A stretch of DNA of 64,000 nucleotides from Aphrophora alni. Lineage: Eukaryota; Arthropoda; Insecta; Hemiptera; Aphrophoridae. The stretch is from contig OY740774.1 in NCBI GenBank assembly GCA_963513935.1, forward strand, positions 88,554,385 through 88,618,384. Direction: 5' to 3'. The position numbers and the translations under genes are program-made. The notes below the pieces were generated by a model. It saw nothing but the letters and a program-made list of their open reading frames with translations, ran no database searches and was not told the DNA's origin. Positions 12,585 to 24,095 of the stretch are shown here, piece after piece; position 1 is the first letter of the stretch, and every line of letters starts with the position of its first letter.

Positions 12585-14098
12585 AAGGCGGTTGCCGCCA
12601 ATCTATTACCAAGGAGCCGAGACAGATGCTGAACTACAGACTTGCTGACTGGGACTTGTTCTGCCAGTGAGTGGATGGCTCATTACATGACTCTGACGAA
12701 GTTCTGTCTCCTCAGGACATTGACAATACAGTTTATAAACTAACGGCAGCCATACAGGACGTGACAGAAGCCGCAGTCCCGATTAAATGCCAGCCTTAGC
12801 AACACATGTTCATACCACGGCACATACTTGCTCTCATTAAGCGCCGCAATAGGCTAAGTAGAGTACTTATAGCAGGAAGTAAATAGATGTTTACCACGTA
12901 CACAACTAAACCATCTCCAGAGAGAATAATTCAAGATAGAACTAACTGAATTCTGAGCTAAAGACTTCCAAGATGAACTGGCCAGTCTAGATGCCAGTGA
13001 GAAACCCTTATTGTCAATTTTAAACACTTTAAACGTACACCTATGTAGGCGCCTCACTAATAGGCCCTCATGGACAGGTGGGGGACACGGATGACAAGGT
13101 AAATCTATTTGCAGATGCCCTAGAACAAGTGTTTCAACCAAATACTCAGCCCTCTCTCCCAGTTTTTACTGACACAGTTGAAAACAACACTTTAAAATTC
13201 GCCTACTCTTCTCACCAACACTCTATTCACAAAACAACCCTCACAGAAATTATGTGGGCGATTTCACACGCAAAGGAAGCCAGGAAAGCTCCTGATCCAG
13301 ACACAATTGGAAATACAACACTCAAAATCTTATCGGAGTAAGCGGTCACATTGTTTACAAACATATGTAATGCAATTCTCCACACTCAACATTTCCCTGC
13401 CGCTTGGAGAGAAGCTAAAATATTAGGGCTGGGGAAGGACAATCATAGGTCCGAATCCTGCAGACCTATTAGTGTGTTGAATACAATGAGCAAAGTCTTT
13501 GATAAGATCCTGCTCAAACGTATCAATTAACATACCAACAACCTGAGACCGGAGCAATTCGGTTTAAGAACCAAACACTCCGTAACACTTTAACTGCTGA
13601 GAGTCGTTGAAAACGTTACCATGGGTTTCTATGATAATCAATCGATTGGGTCAGTCTTCCTGGACATTGAAAAGGCCTTTGATAGGGTGTGGCACAGTAG
13701 TCTCATAGACAAACTTAGGCAATACAACTTTCCAGATGGGCTGATACAGCTCTTTAGGTCTTACCTAGCAGACTGCAAGTTTTCAGGGTTGTTGTAGTCC
13801 AAACAACATCCAGACAGAGGACAATACAAGCAGGCATGCCTCAAGGTTCGCTCATAGGGCCTGTATTATTCAATATCTACATCATCAACATTCCAACACT
13901 TGATATCACCAATGTGGCTATATATGCTGATGACACCGCGATATCCACACAGTCATGGCAACCATGTATGATCTACAGTAGGTTACAAACTTCACTAAAC
14001 AATATAGAGCCATGGCTTAGAGCCTGGAGAGTAAAGGTAAATGCGTTCAAGTACTAGGCACTTTTGCTCTCTAAAAAAACACACACCAATGATACATA
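12585..14098 (+). mobile_element. Jockey-like LINE fragment, copy 2 (endonuclease end to RT)
   Basis: The fragment starts late in the endonuclease (TDLLTG, equivalent to YRLADW in the minus-strand copy at 17521-18880) and runs through the linker and most of the RT to the fingers/palm/thumb region, ending near 14098 after WLRAWRVKVNAFKY. It has many stops and frameshifts. Both ends are abrupt: no 3' UTR, tail or target duplication is visible, so it was broken by something other than ordinary 5' truncation. Nucleotide similarity to the 17.5-18.9 kb copy is high. Confidence 0.85.
13078..14057 (+). pseudogene. Jockey-like reverse transcriptase (broken)
   Basis: Open piece 13078-13341 contains the pre-RT region and the ARKAPDPDTIGN block. 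Later frames carry RPISVLNTMSKVFDKIL (about 13461-13510), LRPEQFG (13540s), FLDIEKAFDRVWH (about 13657-13695) with a catalytic Asp, and the open piece 13836-14057 with MPQGSLIGPVLFNIYI and the YADD active site at 13923-13934. These are RT motifs in the correct order for a Jockey-clade LINE. Stops at 13341, 13528, 13590 and 13797 and a frame change near 13800 inactivate it. Confidence 0.85.
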
Positions 14099-14784
14099 AT
14101 GTTCTGTTTTTTTCCACATTTACAATCTCGATATGCACATAGAAAGAGTTTTTTTGGCTTGGTACATGGAAAACCTTTCCTGTTTCCTTCTCCTATGCGA
14201 TAGGGGTACAGGTGCGTAGCATGTGTGGTTTTTAATGAGTAAGAATCTCACACTATTGGGAAGAGCGGATTTCTCCTTTTATTTTTTGAAGATTTTTCAC
14301 CTATACTGCGAAATTTTAAAAAAGCCCAAATTTCAATTGATTCCAGATATTCTGTTAGAAAAGCTCAAAGTAAAAATATCCCGACATAATAACACACTAA
14401 TTCCCATATCAAATCTAATCCCAATAAATTTATCCATCTAGGAAAATTAATACTAAAACATAAATCCGTTTAGTGTAGAGCTAAAATAATAATTTCAAAA
14501 TCAGCTTAGAAAAACTTTCTACCAAATTTACAACAGGCCTGCAACAGTATTTCAAAGATTACAAAATACTCAAAGGGCAGCAAAAAGAAGTTATACTATC
14601 TTAGATCAATCAGAATTTTCTGCATCAAAAATGTCTCGTAAAAAAAACCATATGTATCTCAGTAATTATATAAAAGATGAAAACCAACGCTTCTTTATAG
14701 TATATCAATGACGGTCGAGCAGGACATCATCTCAGAATATGAGTTGCCACGCCTACTACAGCAACGAACCCTCCAAATGCACTA
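14099..14784. other. Spacer between LINE copy 2 and a DNA transposon
   Basis: No recognisable gene. The open frame 14223-14441 has no domain and ends amid AT-rich sequence. Confidence 0.45.
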
Positions 14785-15804
14785 CAGTAGAACCCCTCAA
14801 ACTCGACATAATGTGGACTTTAAGGTTGTCGAGTTTGGGGGTTGTCGAGTTTTAGGGAACTTTGGTAGTTAATGGTTAGGTTTGCAACAAATACTCAAAA
14901 ATTTTAAATAACTGTACATTTATTGATTATCAATGATTAAACGTTTATTGCAAAAAAGTCTCTGCCTGACAACAAAAAATAGTGTGTTCAATCACACATT
15001 AAAAATAAATTTATCGATCGGTCAAATGAGATTTAAAAAGTGTTGGCATTGTACAATAGGTTTAGTAAACTAAAAAGACCTATCCTAATATGATGTAATA
15101 AAATTTACAGTAAATAACAGACAGTCCATTAAATATTTTTAAAGATTAAAACAATTTTAGATAAAAAAAAAACATTAGAGCAAAGTTAGCATTGTTTGAA
15201 AAAACTTTTGATTGATATTTGTTTTTCATTTTCAACTGGACGTCTGGCAGCTTCATCTCGAAGTCGCCGAAGAAAAAGAATGTCCATACCAAACACGGTC
15301 CAATACAAATGCTATAAATTGAACTGCTGATCGCATATAATTAAGAGTCGGGTCATTTTTCTCACATGGTTAAGACCTTTATTACAAAACTTGAATCATA
15401 GTTCTACGACGCTTCGTTGAATTGTTATGACAAAAGACTTGCCGCTTACTTTAATGGAATCGGTGCTAATGACCGGTAGCATCCGGTTGGTTAGGCGCTT
15501 GGGTTCACAACAATATGAATGTTTTGACAACAAATATTTAGGGCTGTCCCGGTCTACCTGCACCCTTTATCTTTAACTTTGGCCTCTACTATACAGTAGG
15601 ATTAGAAAGTGGCTAGACAAAGGAGCATCCCTCACACATGTATAAACAAAAGTAACAAGCCTCAACCTCCGGGCATCTGGCAGGCGCACATGGCGTAAAA
15701 CAATGCAGTGAATGACCTTGGAAATCCCATGCTCCTTGTCACTGGCCCTGTCGAGTTTGACGGAATGTCGAGTTTGAGGGGGTCGAGTTTGAGGGGTTCT
15801 ACTG
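14785..15804. mobile_element. Tigger/pogo-like DNA transposon, non-autonomous, with TA target duplication
   Basis: The left end reads CAGTAGAACCCCTCAAACTC and the right end is its exact inverse, flanked by TA on both sides (14783-14784 and 15805-15806). CAGT termini with a TA duplication are typical of the pogo/Tigger branch of Tc1/mariner. The subterminal motif GTCGAGTTTG recurs in both ends, in the orientation expected for transposase binding sites. The inside is mostly decayed, but a transposase C-terminal tail survives on the minus strand. At 1,020 bp it is a deletion derivative of an element that is usually 2-3 kb. Confidence 0.85.
15186..15300 (-). pseudogene. Tigger/pogo transposase C-terminal remnant
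   Basis: On the minus strand the frame ends LRRLRDEAARRPVENEKQ then ISIKSFFKQC and a stop at 15186-15188. A KQ-SI--FF sequence just before the stop is a recurrent feature of pogo/Tigger transposases. The DDE catalytic core upstream is not recognisable. Confidence 0.5.
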
Positions 15805-15806
15805 TA

Positions 15807-17520
15807 TTAAGACTATTATATAAATTAGATAATTATGTAAATAACAGTTAAGAGAAGTCATTTATAATTAATTTTCAACTTAAAAAAGTAGTATATTCCA
15901 AAACATATCATCAATTCATTTTCATAGAAGAATAATCATTTCATAAATTCTCCTCAAATCTACACAAACTAACTGAGTTTCGAAGTTTCCAATTTGAATG
16001 GATCCAATTCAGTATTGTTGAGACAGGCCCACAAGCGGACAGACCTGTTTCGAAAAGGAGAAGCAAAAATCCAAAAACTAGCCAATTAATTCTCAACATC
16101 TTAACGTACTAGTTAACTCTAAGTAACTACAAACAGTGTGATTTCAAAAAAATAGTGATTTTTTTTAAAGTCGATATAAACATTAAAGAAGATATTTAGC
16201 AAAATTAAAATTGCTAATTTTTGTGAGATCCTTCTGTTTTTTTATTTGTACTTTCTAGCCATTTTCTACTTGAGCATTTTTTTCTCACTAAAGCTCTATA
16301 ACCCATAAGGACAAAAGTAAAGCTAACACAATTTTGGTGAGTAATTAAATTCTTAATACCAGCTAATAACTTTGAAAATCAAATTTGTTCACTGATAATT
16401 CACTCTAGAATTTCATCCCATATTGAAGGAACAATAAAAATTTATTTACTTTGTTAATTGAATTTAATCTTATTATCATTTCTTTATATATTTATGAATG
16501 TGTTTTGCCCATCCCCCTACTTGGAAAAAGTTGGCACCATTTTTTATTTTATTTTTTGAGATTTTGTGGTAATAATTTGAAATGAACAATCTTGTAACCA
16601 TTAGTGAGCAGCCGAGGGCTAATATAGACAATTATTTTCCTTTATGTATGTAGATCCACCTTTAATATATTTGAACTGTTAAAATAGTTACTAAGGGATC
16701 TACAGGAACATTCTGGTATTTGGCCTATTTTGATTGTGTTTAGATAATATGTTAGGTGAAAGACCGAATAAGAGAAAATAGACTTATTACTAATAATATT
16801 GACAATTGTGAATTTTTTCCCTTTACTATGTGTGTATAGACTTTCAAAGACTTGAATATTGTGGATAACTGTCTATTTTGAATTTAACCATTGTTATTAT
16901 CCATTTTATTTTTTGTGATTATGTTTAATTGAATCTAACAAAACCTAAAGTTTTTAATGTGTTATCAAATATAACGGTTATGGGTGAACACGTTGGGAGT
17001 CTTTTAGTAAATGTATGTGGATACACACATTAGGCATCATTTTGTAATGTAAATGTGTTTGTTGAATGACATTGGACGTCATTTTGTAACGGTTATTAGG
17101 TGTTTAGCCACGTTGAATGACATACTGTAATGGTTAAAGTGTTACAAATTAAAGTTATTTTCTAATTTAGTATTATTAATTTTGATTTACTAGGTTCTTT
17201 CCTTCACTTCTGCACTTCCCAGCTTCAAAATTGTCCAACATGTTTAGCTGAAAAGGTGTTCTTTGGTAATCTTTTAAAAACTCATCTTAAGATTTTTAAA
17301 TACATACAGCTTTATTCAACACAAAAACAATTCAATTCCATCAATTTAAAAAAATTTACAATATTCCAAACAACGTCTTAATCCTACTTTTATACATCTT
17401 AAATCTATCATTTTTTTTATTGTCATGCTTGGTTATACCAATGATCACAGTACATGAACCTACTTACAGTTTCACTTCAACACCTTTAATTATTTAAATT
17501 ATCACTTTCATAGGTACTGG
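15807..17520. other. AT-rich spacer
   Basis: No coding frame or RNA gene was recognised. Around 16980-17130 there are loosely repeated short phrases (GAATGACAT, CATTTTGTAA, GTTATTAGG) without a clean period. Confidence 0.45.
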
Positions 17521-17561
17521 AGTGTTTGGTTCTGAAACCGAATTGCTCCGGCCTCAAGATG

Positions 17562-17562
17562 T

Positions 17563-17589
<27 letters not shown>
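17562..17589. repeat. TG/CA microsatellite inside LINE copy 1
   Basis: About 14 TG dinucleotides. In the sister copy at 13528-13540 the same position holds only a short ACATACC-type sequence, so the microsatellite grew after insertion and disrupted the RT frame. Confidence 0.9.
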
Positions 17590-17595
<6 letters not shown>

Positions 17596-17708
17596 TTGTT
17601 GATACGTTTGAGCAGGATCTTCTCAAAGACCTTGCTCATTATATTCAGCAAACTAATGGGTCTGTAGGATTCGGGCCTATGCTTGTCCTTCCCCAGCTTG
17701 GGAAAAAC

Positions 17709-18087
17709 TTATATTTTAGCTTCTTTCCAAGCAGCAGGGAAATGTTGAGTGCGGAGAATTGCATTACATATGTTTGTAAAGAACATGAGCGCTTTCTCCG
17801 ATAAGTTTTTGAGTGTTGTATTTCCAATAGTGTCTGGCCCAGGAGCTTTCCTGGCCTTTGTGTGTAATCGCCCACTTAATTTCTGTGAGGGTTGTTTTGT
17901 GTGTAGAGTGTTGGTGAGTAGAGTAGGCAAATTGTAAAGTGTTGTTTTCAACCGTGTTAGTGAAAACTGGGTCAGAGGGCTGAGTATTTGGTTGAAACGC
18001 TTGTTCCAGGGTGTCAGCAAATAGATTTACCTTATCATCCGGGTCCCCCACCTGTCCATGAGGGCCTATTAGTGGGGGATAGCACAT
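17709..18087 (-). pseudogene. Pre-RT and early RT region of LINE copy 1
   Basis: Two overlapping minus-strand frames must be joined. One carries YPPLIGPHGQVGDPDDKVNL and runs to THKGQESS; the other carries ARKAPGPDTIGN and then ICNAILRTQHFPAAWKEAKI, the first RT blocks. A frameshift near 17860 separates them. The same residues occur in the copies at 13.1 and 20.2 kb. Confidence 0.8.
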
Positions 18088-18107
18088 AGATGCACATGTA
18101 AAGTGTT

Positions 18108-18878
18108 TTACAAGGGTTTCTCACTGACATCTAGACTGACCAATTCAGCTCGGAAGCCTTCAGCTTGAAATTGAGTTAGTTCTATCTTAATTTGTCTCTT
18201 GATACGGTTTAGTTGTGTACGTGGTGTACATCTATTTACTCCTTGCTGTAATGCCCTCCTTAGCCTATTGCGACGCTTGATGAGCACAAGTATGTGTCGT
18301 GGTATGAATGTGTGATGCCGAGGCTGGCATTTAATCGGGACTGCGGCTTTCGTCGCATCCTGTATGGCTGCTGTTAGTTTGTAAACAGTATTGTCAATGT
18401 CCTGAGGAGACAGAACCTCATCAGAGTTAGGTAATGAGCCATCCACTTGCTGACGGAACATCTCCCAGTCAGCAAGTCTGTAGTTCAGCACCTCTCTTGG
18501 CTCCTTGCTAATAGGATTGCCAGCCACCGCCATTATGAGAGGATAGTGATCAGAATTCAGATCCCTATCTACGTGCAGCTGCGGTGATACCGTCAAGCCC
18601 TTAGCAATAGCCAAGTCGAGGATGTCCTCTGTGTTGTGAGTGCTAAGGTGTGTTGGTTCAGTGGGAGCCAGTAGAATGGCATTGTTTGATTCGATGTAGC
18701 GGTAAAGGATTCCCCCACTTGAGTTTGTATGTCTGCAGCCCCAGCGTGTATGTTTTGAATTTAAGTCCCCGGTGATGACAACTTTGTTAGAAGTTAACAG
18801 GAGTTTATCTATATCACGGGTGTCTATATTACCCGGGGGATTGTACGCTGCCGACTTGCCCTCAATGAACTGACACAA
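18108..18878 (-). pseudogene. Jockey-like endonuclease frame, 256 codons open
   Basis: The longest uninterrupted frame in the window. It is the AP-like endonuclease of a Jockey-clade LINE, lacking its first part. Visible landmarks are AAYNPPGN at residues 10-17, VVITGDLNSKHTRWG near residues 33-47 (the catalytic GDLN-KH-W block), then TEDILDLAI and the catalytic SDHYPLIMA block near residue 109. The last ~100 residues are the basic linker toward the RT (RRNRLRRALQQG). It ends at a stop where the RT-side frame shifts, so the polyprotein is broken. In intact elements this nuclease cuts the chromosomal target before reverse transcription. Its openness suggests a fairly young copy. Confidence 0.85.
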
Positions 18879-18880
18879 AA

Positions 18881-19390
18881 ACTAGACAAATTGTCCTGCC
18901 TCACTGAGAAATAAATATCGGTAATAATATTAGAGATTTAATTTTTAAATAGTACACAATTAGAAAACCAAGTACCGAAATGTTCTGTATGATAATATAG
19001 AAGATATTAAAAATTTTAAAAAAACCTAATGAAAATTTGAACCTTCGTCTTTATGAACAAAAATATTCAATTCATTGGGATTATTAATTGCTGAGCTATA
19101 AACATTTTAAGAAAGGCTTGTCAAATTTCCATCACTTTTAAAGTGCTATTTTTTCTAAACAAATAGCGATACCGAAAAGTTTTTTTTTCAGAGAATGACC
19201 TGTTTTGTATTCTGCGTCTACGATGTATAGATCAATAAAATAAGAATATTTTATTTTAAACCCTTCTGTTTATTTGTTCATGTTACCAACATACAGCAAG
19301 TTCAGTTAAGGAAATGCTGCACTCTACATCCATACTACTGAACTAGCTTTTAACTTTTTGCATAACAACACTAATTGCTACATATAATCC
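18881..19390. other. Short spacer between inverted LINE copies
   Basis: AT-rich, with no coding or RNA feature recognised. Confidence 0.45.
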
Positions 19391-20347
19391 CCAGGGCACA
19401 ATTAACACTCGGGACATTGAACTCCTCCTCTTAAGTTCAAACAAAGTTGTCATTGCGGGGGATTTAAATTCGAAACATACACACTGGGGTTGTAAACATA
19501 CAAACACGAGTGGATATCACCTGTACAAATACATAGAAACAAGAGAGGTTCTAGTCTTGGCTCCACTAGAGGCAACACACACAGCACAGAGGACATTCTG
19601 GACTTAGCCCTCATTAAGGGACTAACTGTGGCGCCATGTTTGCACGTAGATAGGGAAACCCTATAACGAAGGAACCTAGACAGGTATTGAACTACAAACT
19701 TGCTAATTGAGATTATTTCCGCCAGCAGTTAATCTCCTAACCGAAGTCTTGATTGTTCTAACTGATGTCATGATGTAAAAACTGCCGTCTCTCTCTCTCT
19801 ACTGACAACGGCAATACAAACTGCGATGGAGGCTGCAGTACCAATCAAATGTCAGCCCTGGCATCACACTTACATTCCAAAACACATACTTCAGCTGATT
19901 AAGTGTCGCAATAGGTTAAAAGGGCTCTCCAACAGGGCATAAACAGATGTGTTGCACATACCACAATAAATCGTCTCAAGAGACGAATTAGACAGGAGAT
20001 ACTAAATTTTAGAGCCGACGGCTTCCAGGCGGAATTGTCAAATGAACATTACTGATACACCAGTTTGGCCCTTAGCTAAATAATTTACACAGGAACCTTT
20101 GTACTATCCACCCTTAGTTGGATCTAACGGACAAGTTGGAGACCCAGATGACAATACGAATCTCTTTGCTGAGACCCACGAGCTTGCATGTCAACCAAAC
20201 TCTCACCGCTCGGATCCTGTTTTCACTGACTTAGTGGAAACAAACACACTCCAATTCGCCCACTCTCCACATCAACAACCCATACATAAAACTTCGCTTA
20301 CAAAAATACAGTGGGTGATTTCACACACAAAGGCCAGGAAAGCTCAG
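19391..20347 (+). mobile_element. Jockey-like LINE fragment, copy 3 (diverged)
   Basis: It begins in the endonuclease at the position equivalent to NPPG (INTRDIELLLLSSNKVVIAG near 19403-19462, then DLNSKHTHWG) and continues through the linker to YYPPLVGSNGQVGDPDDNTN (about 20102-20160) and the early RT (KARKA), ending at about 20345. It is more diverged from copies 1 and 2 than they are from each other, implying a different subfamily or greater age. Stops and indels are frequent before 20100. The fragment ends without a tail and meets a different sequence in frame. Confidence 0.8.
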
Positions 20348-20449
20348 TTGAAGGTTCGTGCAGAAAGGCGTGCTAAAGGAATTACTCCTCATCTTCCATG
20401 GCCAGAAGAAAGGGAAAAAAATCAAAGCAGAATATATAGAAAAGAATAA
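20348..20449 (+). CDS. Possible host terminal exon in frame with LINE copy 3
   Basis: Directly after a CAG at 20345-20347 an open frame of 33 codons reads LKVRAERRAKGITPHLPWP, then EEREKNQSRIYRKE and a stop. It is basic, not AT-driven, and unlike any LINE protein at this point. AATAAA polyadenylation signals follow at 20485 and 20509, as expected for a 3' UTR. The CAG just before it could be a splice acceptor, with LINE copy 3 filling the end of the intron; the poor pyrimidine tract speaks against that. I do not recognise the protein. The frame is continuous with the LINE frame from 20099. Confidence 0.35.
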   Translation: MKVRAERRAKGITPHLPWPEEREKNQSRIYRKE

Positions 20450-20484
20450 ACATCAATGATTAATCAGAAATAATATGTTGTGTA

Positions 20485-20514
20485 AATAAATGTATTATAA
20501 TTTATTTGAATAAA
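20485..20514 (+). terminator. Candidate polyadenylation signals
   Basis: AATAAA occurs at 20485-20490 and again at 20509-20514, 36-60 bases after the stop of the possible terminal exon. Such hexamers are common by chance in AT-rich DNA, so support comes only from position. Confidence 0.3.
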
Positions 20515-21779
20515 GTGAATGACAGTTCAATTCATTTTAAATTGTACACATTGAAATAAATCTATCAACATGAACATATAAATGGCTTTAAAGGGAGTAT
20601 TTAGCATTTAAGCCTAGAAACCTATAGATGCGTTTAGACTTTTGTTTTTATTTAGGCTATAGATATCACATATACCCAAGCTCAACAACTTTTGTAAATG
20701 ATGATCATACAAAAATACGCCTACTTTATTTTTAAATCATTAGACATTTTTTACTGATCTCAACAACGGGATATTGTGGAATTACGTTTAGTAAGAAGAT
20801 GGATGAGTTGGCTAGATAGAGATCATCCACTAGTTTTGTAGCAAAGAGGTAGAAATATATTTAGGAATTGAACCAGGAAGAGGTCAATAGAGAGAGGGAG
20901 AATGAATGCATTCGAAGATCTTACAAAGAGATTTGATGAAGGTAGGGGTAAATATCCTACAGGACTGGGAAGAAAGGACTTGATAGGTATACAGGGCAGT
21001 GTGTTTTGAACAGACATCTGCTTTAAACGTAAAATATCAACAATTTTGATCAATTTTATTGGCCTTTTTAAAATCAAATATTTTAGGACAAAACAAAACC
21101 ATCAGTAAATATAATAATATTATTATCAGATAATTTTATATACTTTTGTATATGACACTCCAATGTGAGGCTTTTCACCAAAGAAATACAAAATAAATAG
21201 TGTAATAATTTCTCCAATTTCTGTATTAATGTATATTTTGTCCATTTTTGTAAATGTGAAATTTATAAGTTTGCTATACTTACTGTAATTGGCTTGGCCC
21301 AACTAGTCTTAAGTTGGTTGTGTTTAAGTTTTTTATTATTTGCTACCATTTTAAAAGAAAGTGAAAGTTTTTTGTGTTTAGTAATCGACGAGTTATTTGC
21401 TCAGTTGAGTTATTTGAAAACACAGTTTGTAACACAGAGAAAAAGAGAGAGAGGGGGGAGAGGGAGAAAAAGATTGAGAAATAGAAAACAGTTTGTTAAT
21501 TCATTTGTGTTTTATGCTTTTTATTTATTTTTTTTTCAGAGGCAGACAGATCCTTCACATCCAGGGTAAATTGACATAAAGAGGGAAAAAATGAAAAGGT
21601 GTTGAAGAAATATTTATAAAAAGATATTGTTGTTGATATTTTATGATTTTGTTGTCTCTAGAACAACATCTTTTAAATGTTAATGATGTATACAAATGGC
21701 TAAATAAATAAATACTTATTGTCAAATAGTTTGTTTTATTTATAAGATTAATGTTTTATATAATCTTAATTGATTCTTG
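20515..21779. other. Spacer
   Basis: No gene is supported. A purine-rich tract at about 21438-21490 (AGAGAG/GGGAG-rich) lies inside an open frame at 21294-21569 that has no domain. Confidence 0.4.
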
Positions 21780-22044
21780 TTGCTGTGCAAAAAATTTAAC
21801 TTAGAAAGTTATGGTTTAGACTAATTCTCGAAAAATCTTGCAACTCCTTGGCATGAAACATGATTGTATCTGAGAAAGTTAAAACTTACTTAGTTCTCAT
21901 AGAGTGTACATCTCCTTAGCTTGAAAATTGGCTTTAGAAAGAGAAAAATTAATTCTAAGAAAGTTAATGCTTAGTTTGTTTTCTGCAAGAGTGAAGCACC
22001 TTCTTGACATGAAAATTGTTAGTTTTTATTTTAATTTCATTTAA

Positions 22045-22760
22045 ATCTGAGAAGGTTAATGCTTAATCTGTCTTTTCGAAGAGGGCAGCACCTCCTTGAC
22101 GTGAAAATTGGTTTTAATCTGAGAAAGTTAATGCTTGGTTTATTTTCTGCAAGAGGGCAGCACTTTCTTGACATGAAAACTGATTTTAATCTGAGAAGGT
22201 TAATGCTTAGTCTGTTTTTTGGAAGAGGGCAGCACCTCCTTGACGTGAAAATTGGTTTTAATCTGAGAAAGTTAATGCTTGGTTTATTTTCTGCAAGAGG
22301 GCAGCACTTTCTTGACATGAAAACTGATTTTAATCTGAGAAGGTTAATGCTTAGTCTGTTTTTGGAAGAGGGCAGCACCTCCTTGACGTGAAAATTGGTT
22401 TTAATCTGAGAAAGTTAATGCTTGGTTTATTTTCTGCAAGAGGGCAGCACTTTCTTGACATGAAAACTGATTTTAATCTGAGAAAGTTATTGCTTAGTCT
22501 GTTTTTTGGAAGAGGGCAGCACCTCCTTGACGTGAAAATTGGTTTTAATCTGAGAAAGTTAATGCTTGGTTTATTTTCTGCAAGAGGGCAGCACTTTCTT
22601 GACATGAAAACTGATTTTAATCTGAGAAAGTTATTGCTTAGTCTGTTTTTTGGAAGAGGGCAGCACCTCCTTGACGTGAAAATTGGTTTTAATCTGAAAA
22701 AGTTAATAATGCTTCGTTCATTTACTGCAAGAATGCAGCCACTGCCTTGATATGAAAATT
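22045..22760. repeat. 72-bp tandem array, two alternating monomer types (144-bp higher-order unit)
   Basis: The GGGCAG landmark falls at 22083, 22155, 22227, 22299, 22370, 22442, 22514, 22586 and 22658: a strict 72-base step with a single 71. Odd monomers carry CACCTCCTTGACGTG and even ones CACTTTCTTGACATG, so a 144-bp dimer is the unit being copied. Since 72 is divisible by 3, both strands remain open; those frames are not evidence of a gene. More diverged monomers continue on both sides (21840-22040 and 22733). Confidence 0.9.
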
Positions 22761-23559
22761 GGCTTTCCTTTAGATGAAAAATTGAATTTACCTGAGTAAC
22801 TTATCACTTCAGGGAGTATATATTATCTTGTCTTCTTTCGATATTGTAAAATAAATATAATTAAGATTGTCTCAAGGGGGAGGAAAAAAGTAAAAACCCC
22901 AATGGATATTAAAACTTTCAAGTAGGAGGGCTCATAAAAGAGAAACTATTTCATATTATGATTGCCAAAGTAGAAAGGGGGTAAAGAAAGAATCTAAATT
23001 ACGTTAAGATTGTCAAGGGGGAGGAGATAAAGAAAGAACCTAGTGGAGTATTAAAATTGTCAAAGGGGAAGAGGTAATTAGTTCACAAATTGACTTATAG
23101 AGGTAGCTAAAATTGTCAAAGGGGAGGGGGTAATTAGTTCACAAAATGACTTATAGAGGTAGCTACTAGTTTGTCTGGGTATATAAGGAAGTGTCATTAA
23201 AAGGGTGGGAGGGTGGGTCTCAGTTACAATTTGGCTGTTGAGGAGACAACATCTCTCTTAAAGAAACATAACCTCAAAATTGACAATCTAAGTTTTTGTT
23301 AGTTCCTTTAGTTGAGTCCTCTACCTGACAATCTTAATTTATAATTAGTTTCTTTCTTTTTACCCCTCTCCCTGGCAATCTTATTGTAAATTCATTTCTA
23401 CTTTTGAGCCCTCCACCTGACACAAATTTTTAATATTTATTACGTGTTTATTACTGTTTCTCCTCTACCTTGACAATCATCAACTATCCCTGGAAAAGAT
23501 TAATTGTTTTCACAATGAAAAATATCCAAAATGGTTGTTTGAATTTTGAACTGACTTTC

Positions 23560-24095
23560 TTGGGATGAAATAATTTTCCATGTCAAGGAAGTGCTGCACT
23601 CTACCAGAAAACAAATAAAGTGTTAAATTTTTTTAGTAAAAATAAAATTTTTTGTAAGGAAGTGCTGCACTCTACCAGAAAACAAATTAAATGTTAACTT
23701 TTTATCAGAATAATGTCAAGGAGGTGCTGCACTCTATGAAAACAAAGAAAGTGTTAAATTTTTTGTAAGGAAGTGCTGCACTCTACCAGAAAACAAATTT
23801 AAAATGTTAACTTTTTATCAGAATAAAACCAATTTTCATGTCAAGGAGGTGCTGCACTCTATGAAAACAAATAAAGTGTTAAATTTTTTTAGAAAAAAAT
23901 AATTTTCATGGTAAGGAAGTGCTGCACTCTACCAGAAAACAAATTAAATGTTAACTTTTATCAGAATAAGCAAAAATAAACCAAGGGTTATTAATTAAAA
24001 CCAATTCTCTCTTGCCAGGAACTTGCATGTCTTCCAGAAAACAAATTAAATGTTAACTTTCTCAGATTAAAACCAATCTTTATGTTAAAAACATG
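23560..24095. repeat. Inverted right-arm array of the foldback locus
   Basis: At least six monomers contain GGAAGTGCTGCACTC or GGAGGTGCTGCACTC, the complement of the left-arm landmark, at about 23586, 23658, 23717, 23768, 23844 and 23918. Two degenerate ones follow at about 24015 and 24081. Spacing is irregular, so this arm is older or less homogenised than the left. Confidence 0.8.

Larger units (their letters stand above)
17521..18880 (-). mobile_element. Jockey-like LINE fragment, copy 1 (endonuclease to early RT)
   Basis: Read on the minus strand, it runs from YNPPG in the endonuclease through the pre-RT linker to the first RT blocks (ARKAPGPDTIGN, then LRPEQFGFRTKHS near 17520-17555), where it stops abruptly. 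It is the best preserved of three related copies. A CA/TG microsatellite has expanded inside its RT region. Neither end shows a tail or duplication. It lies inverted relative to copy 3, with a gap of about 0.5 kb. Confidence 0.9.

Noticed and set aside
22037..22750. Open frames of 110-120 codons on both strands
   Set aside because: They arise because the tandem unit is 72 bases, a multiple of three, with no stop in those frames. The same peptide repeats on both strands, so they are repeat artefacts.
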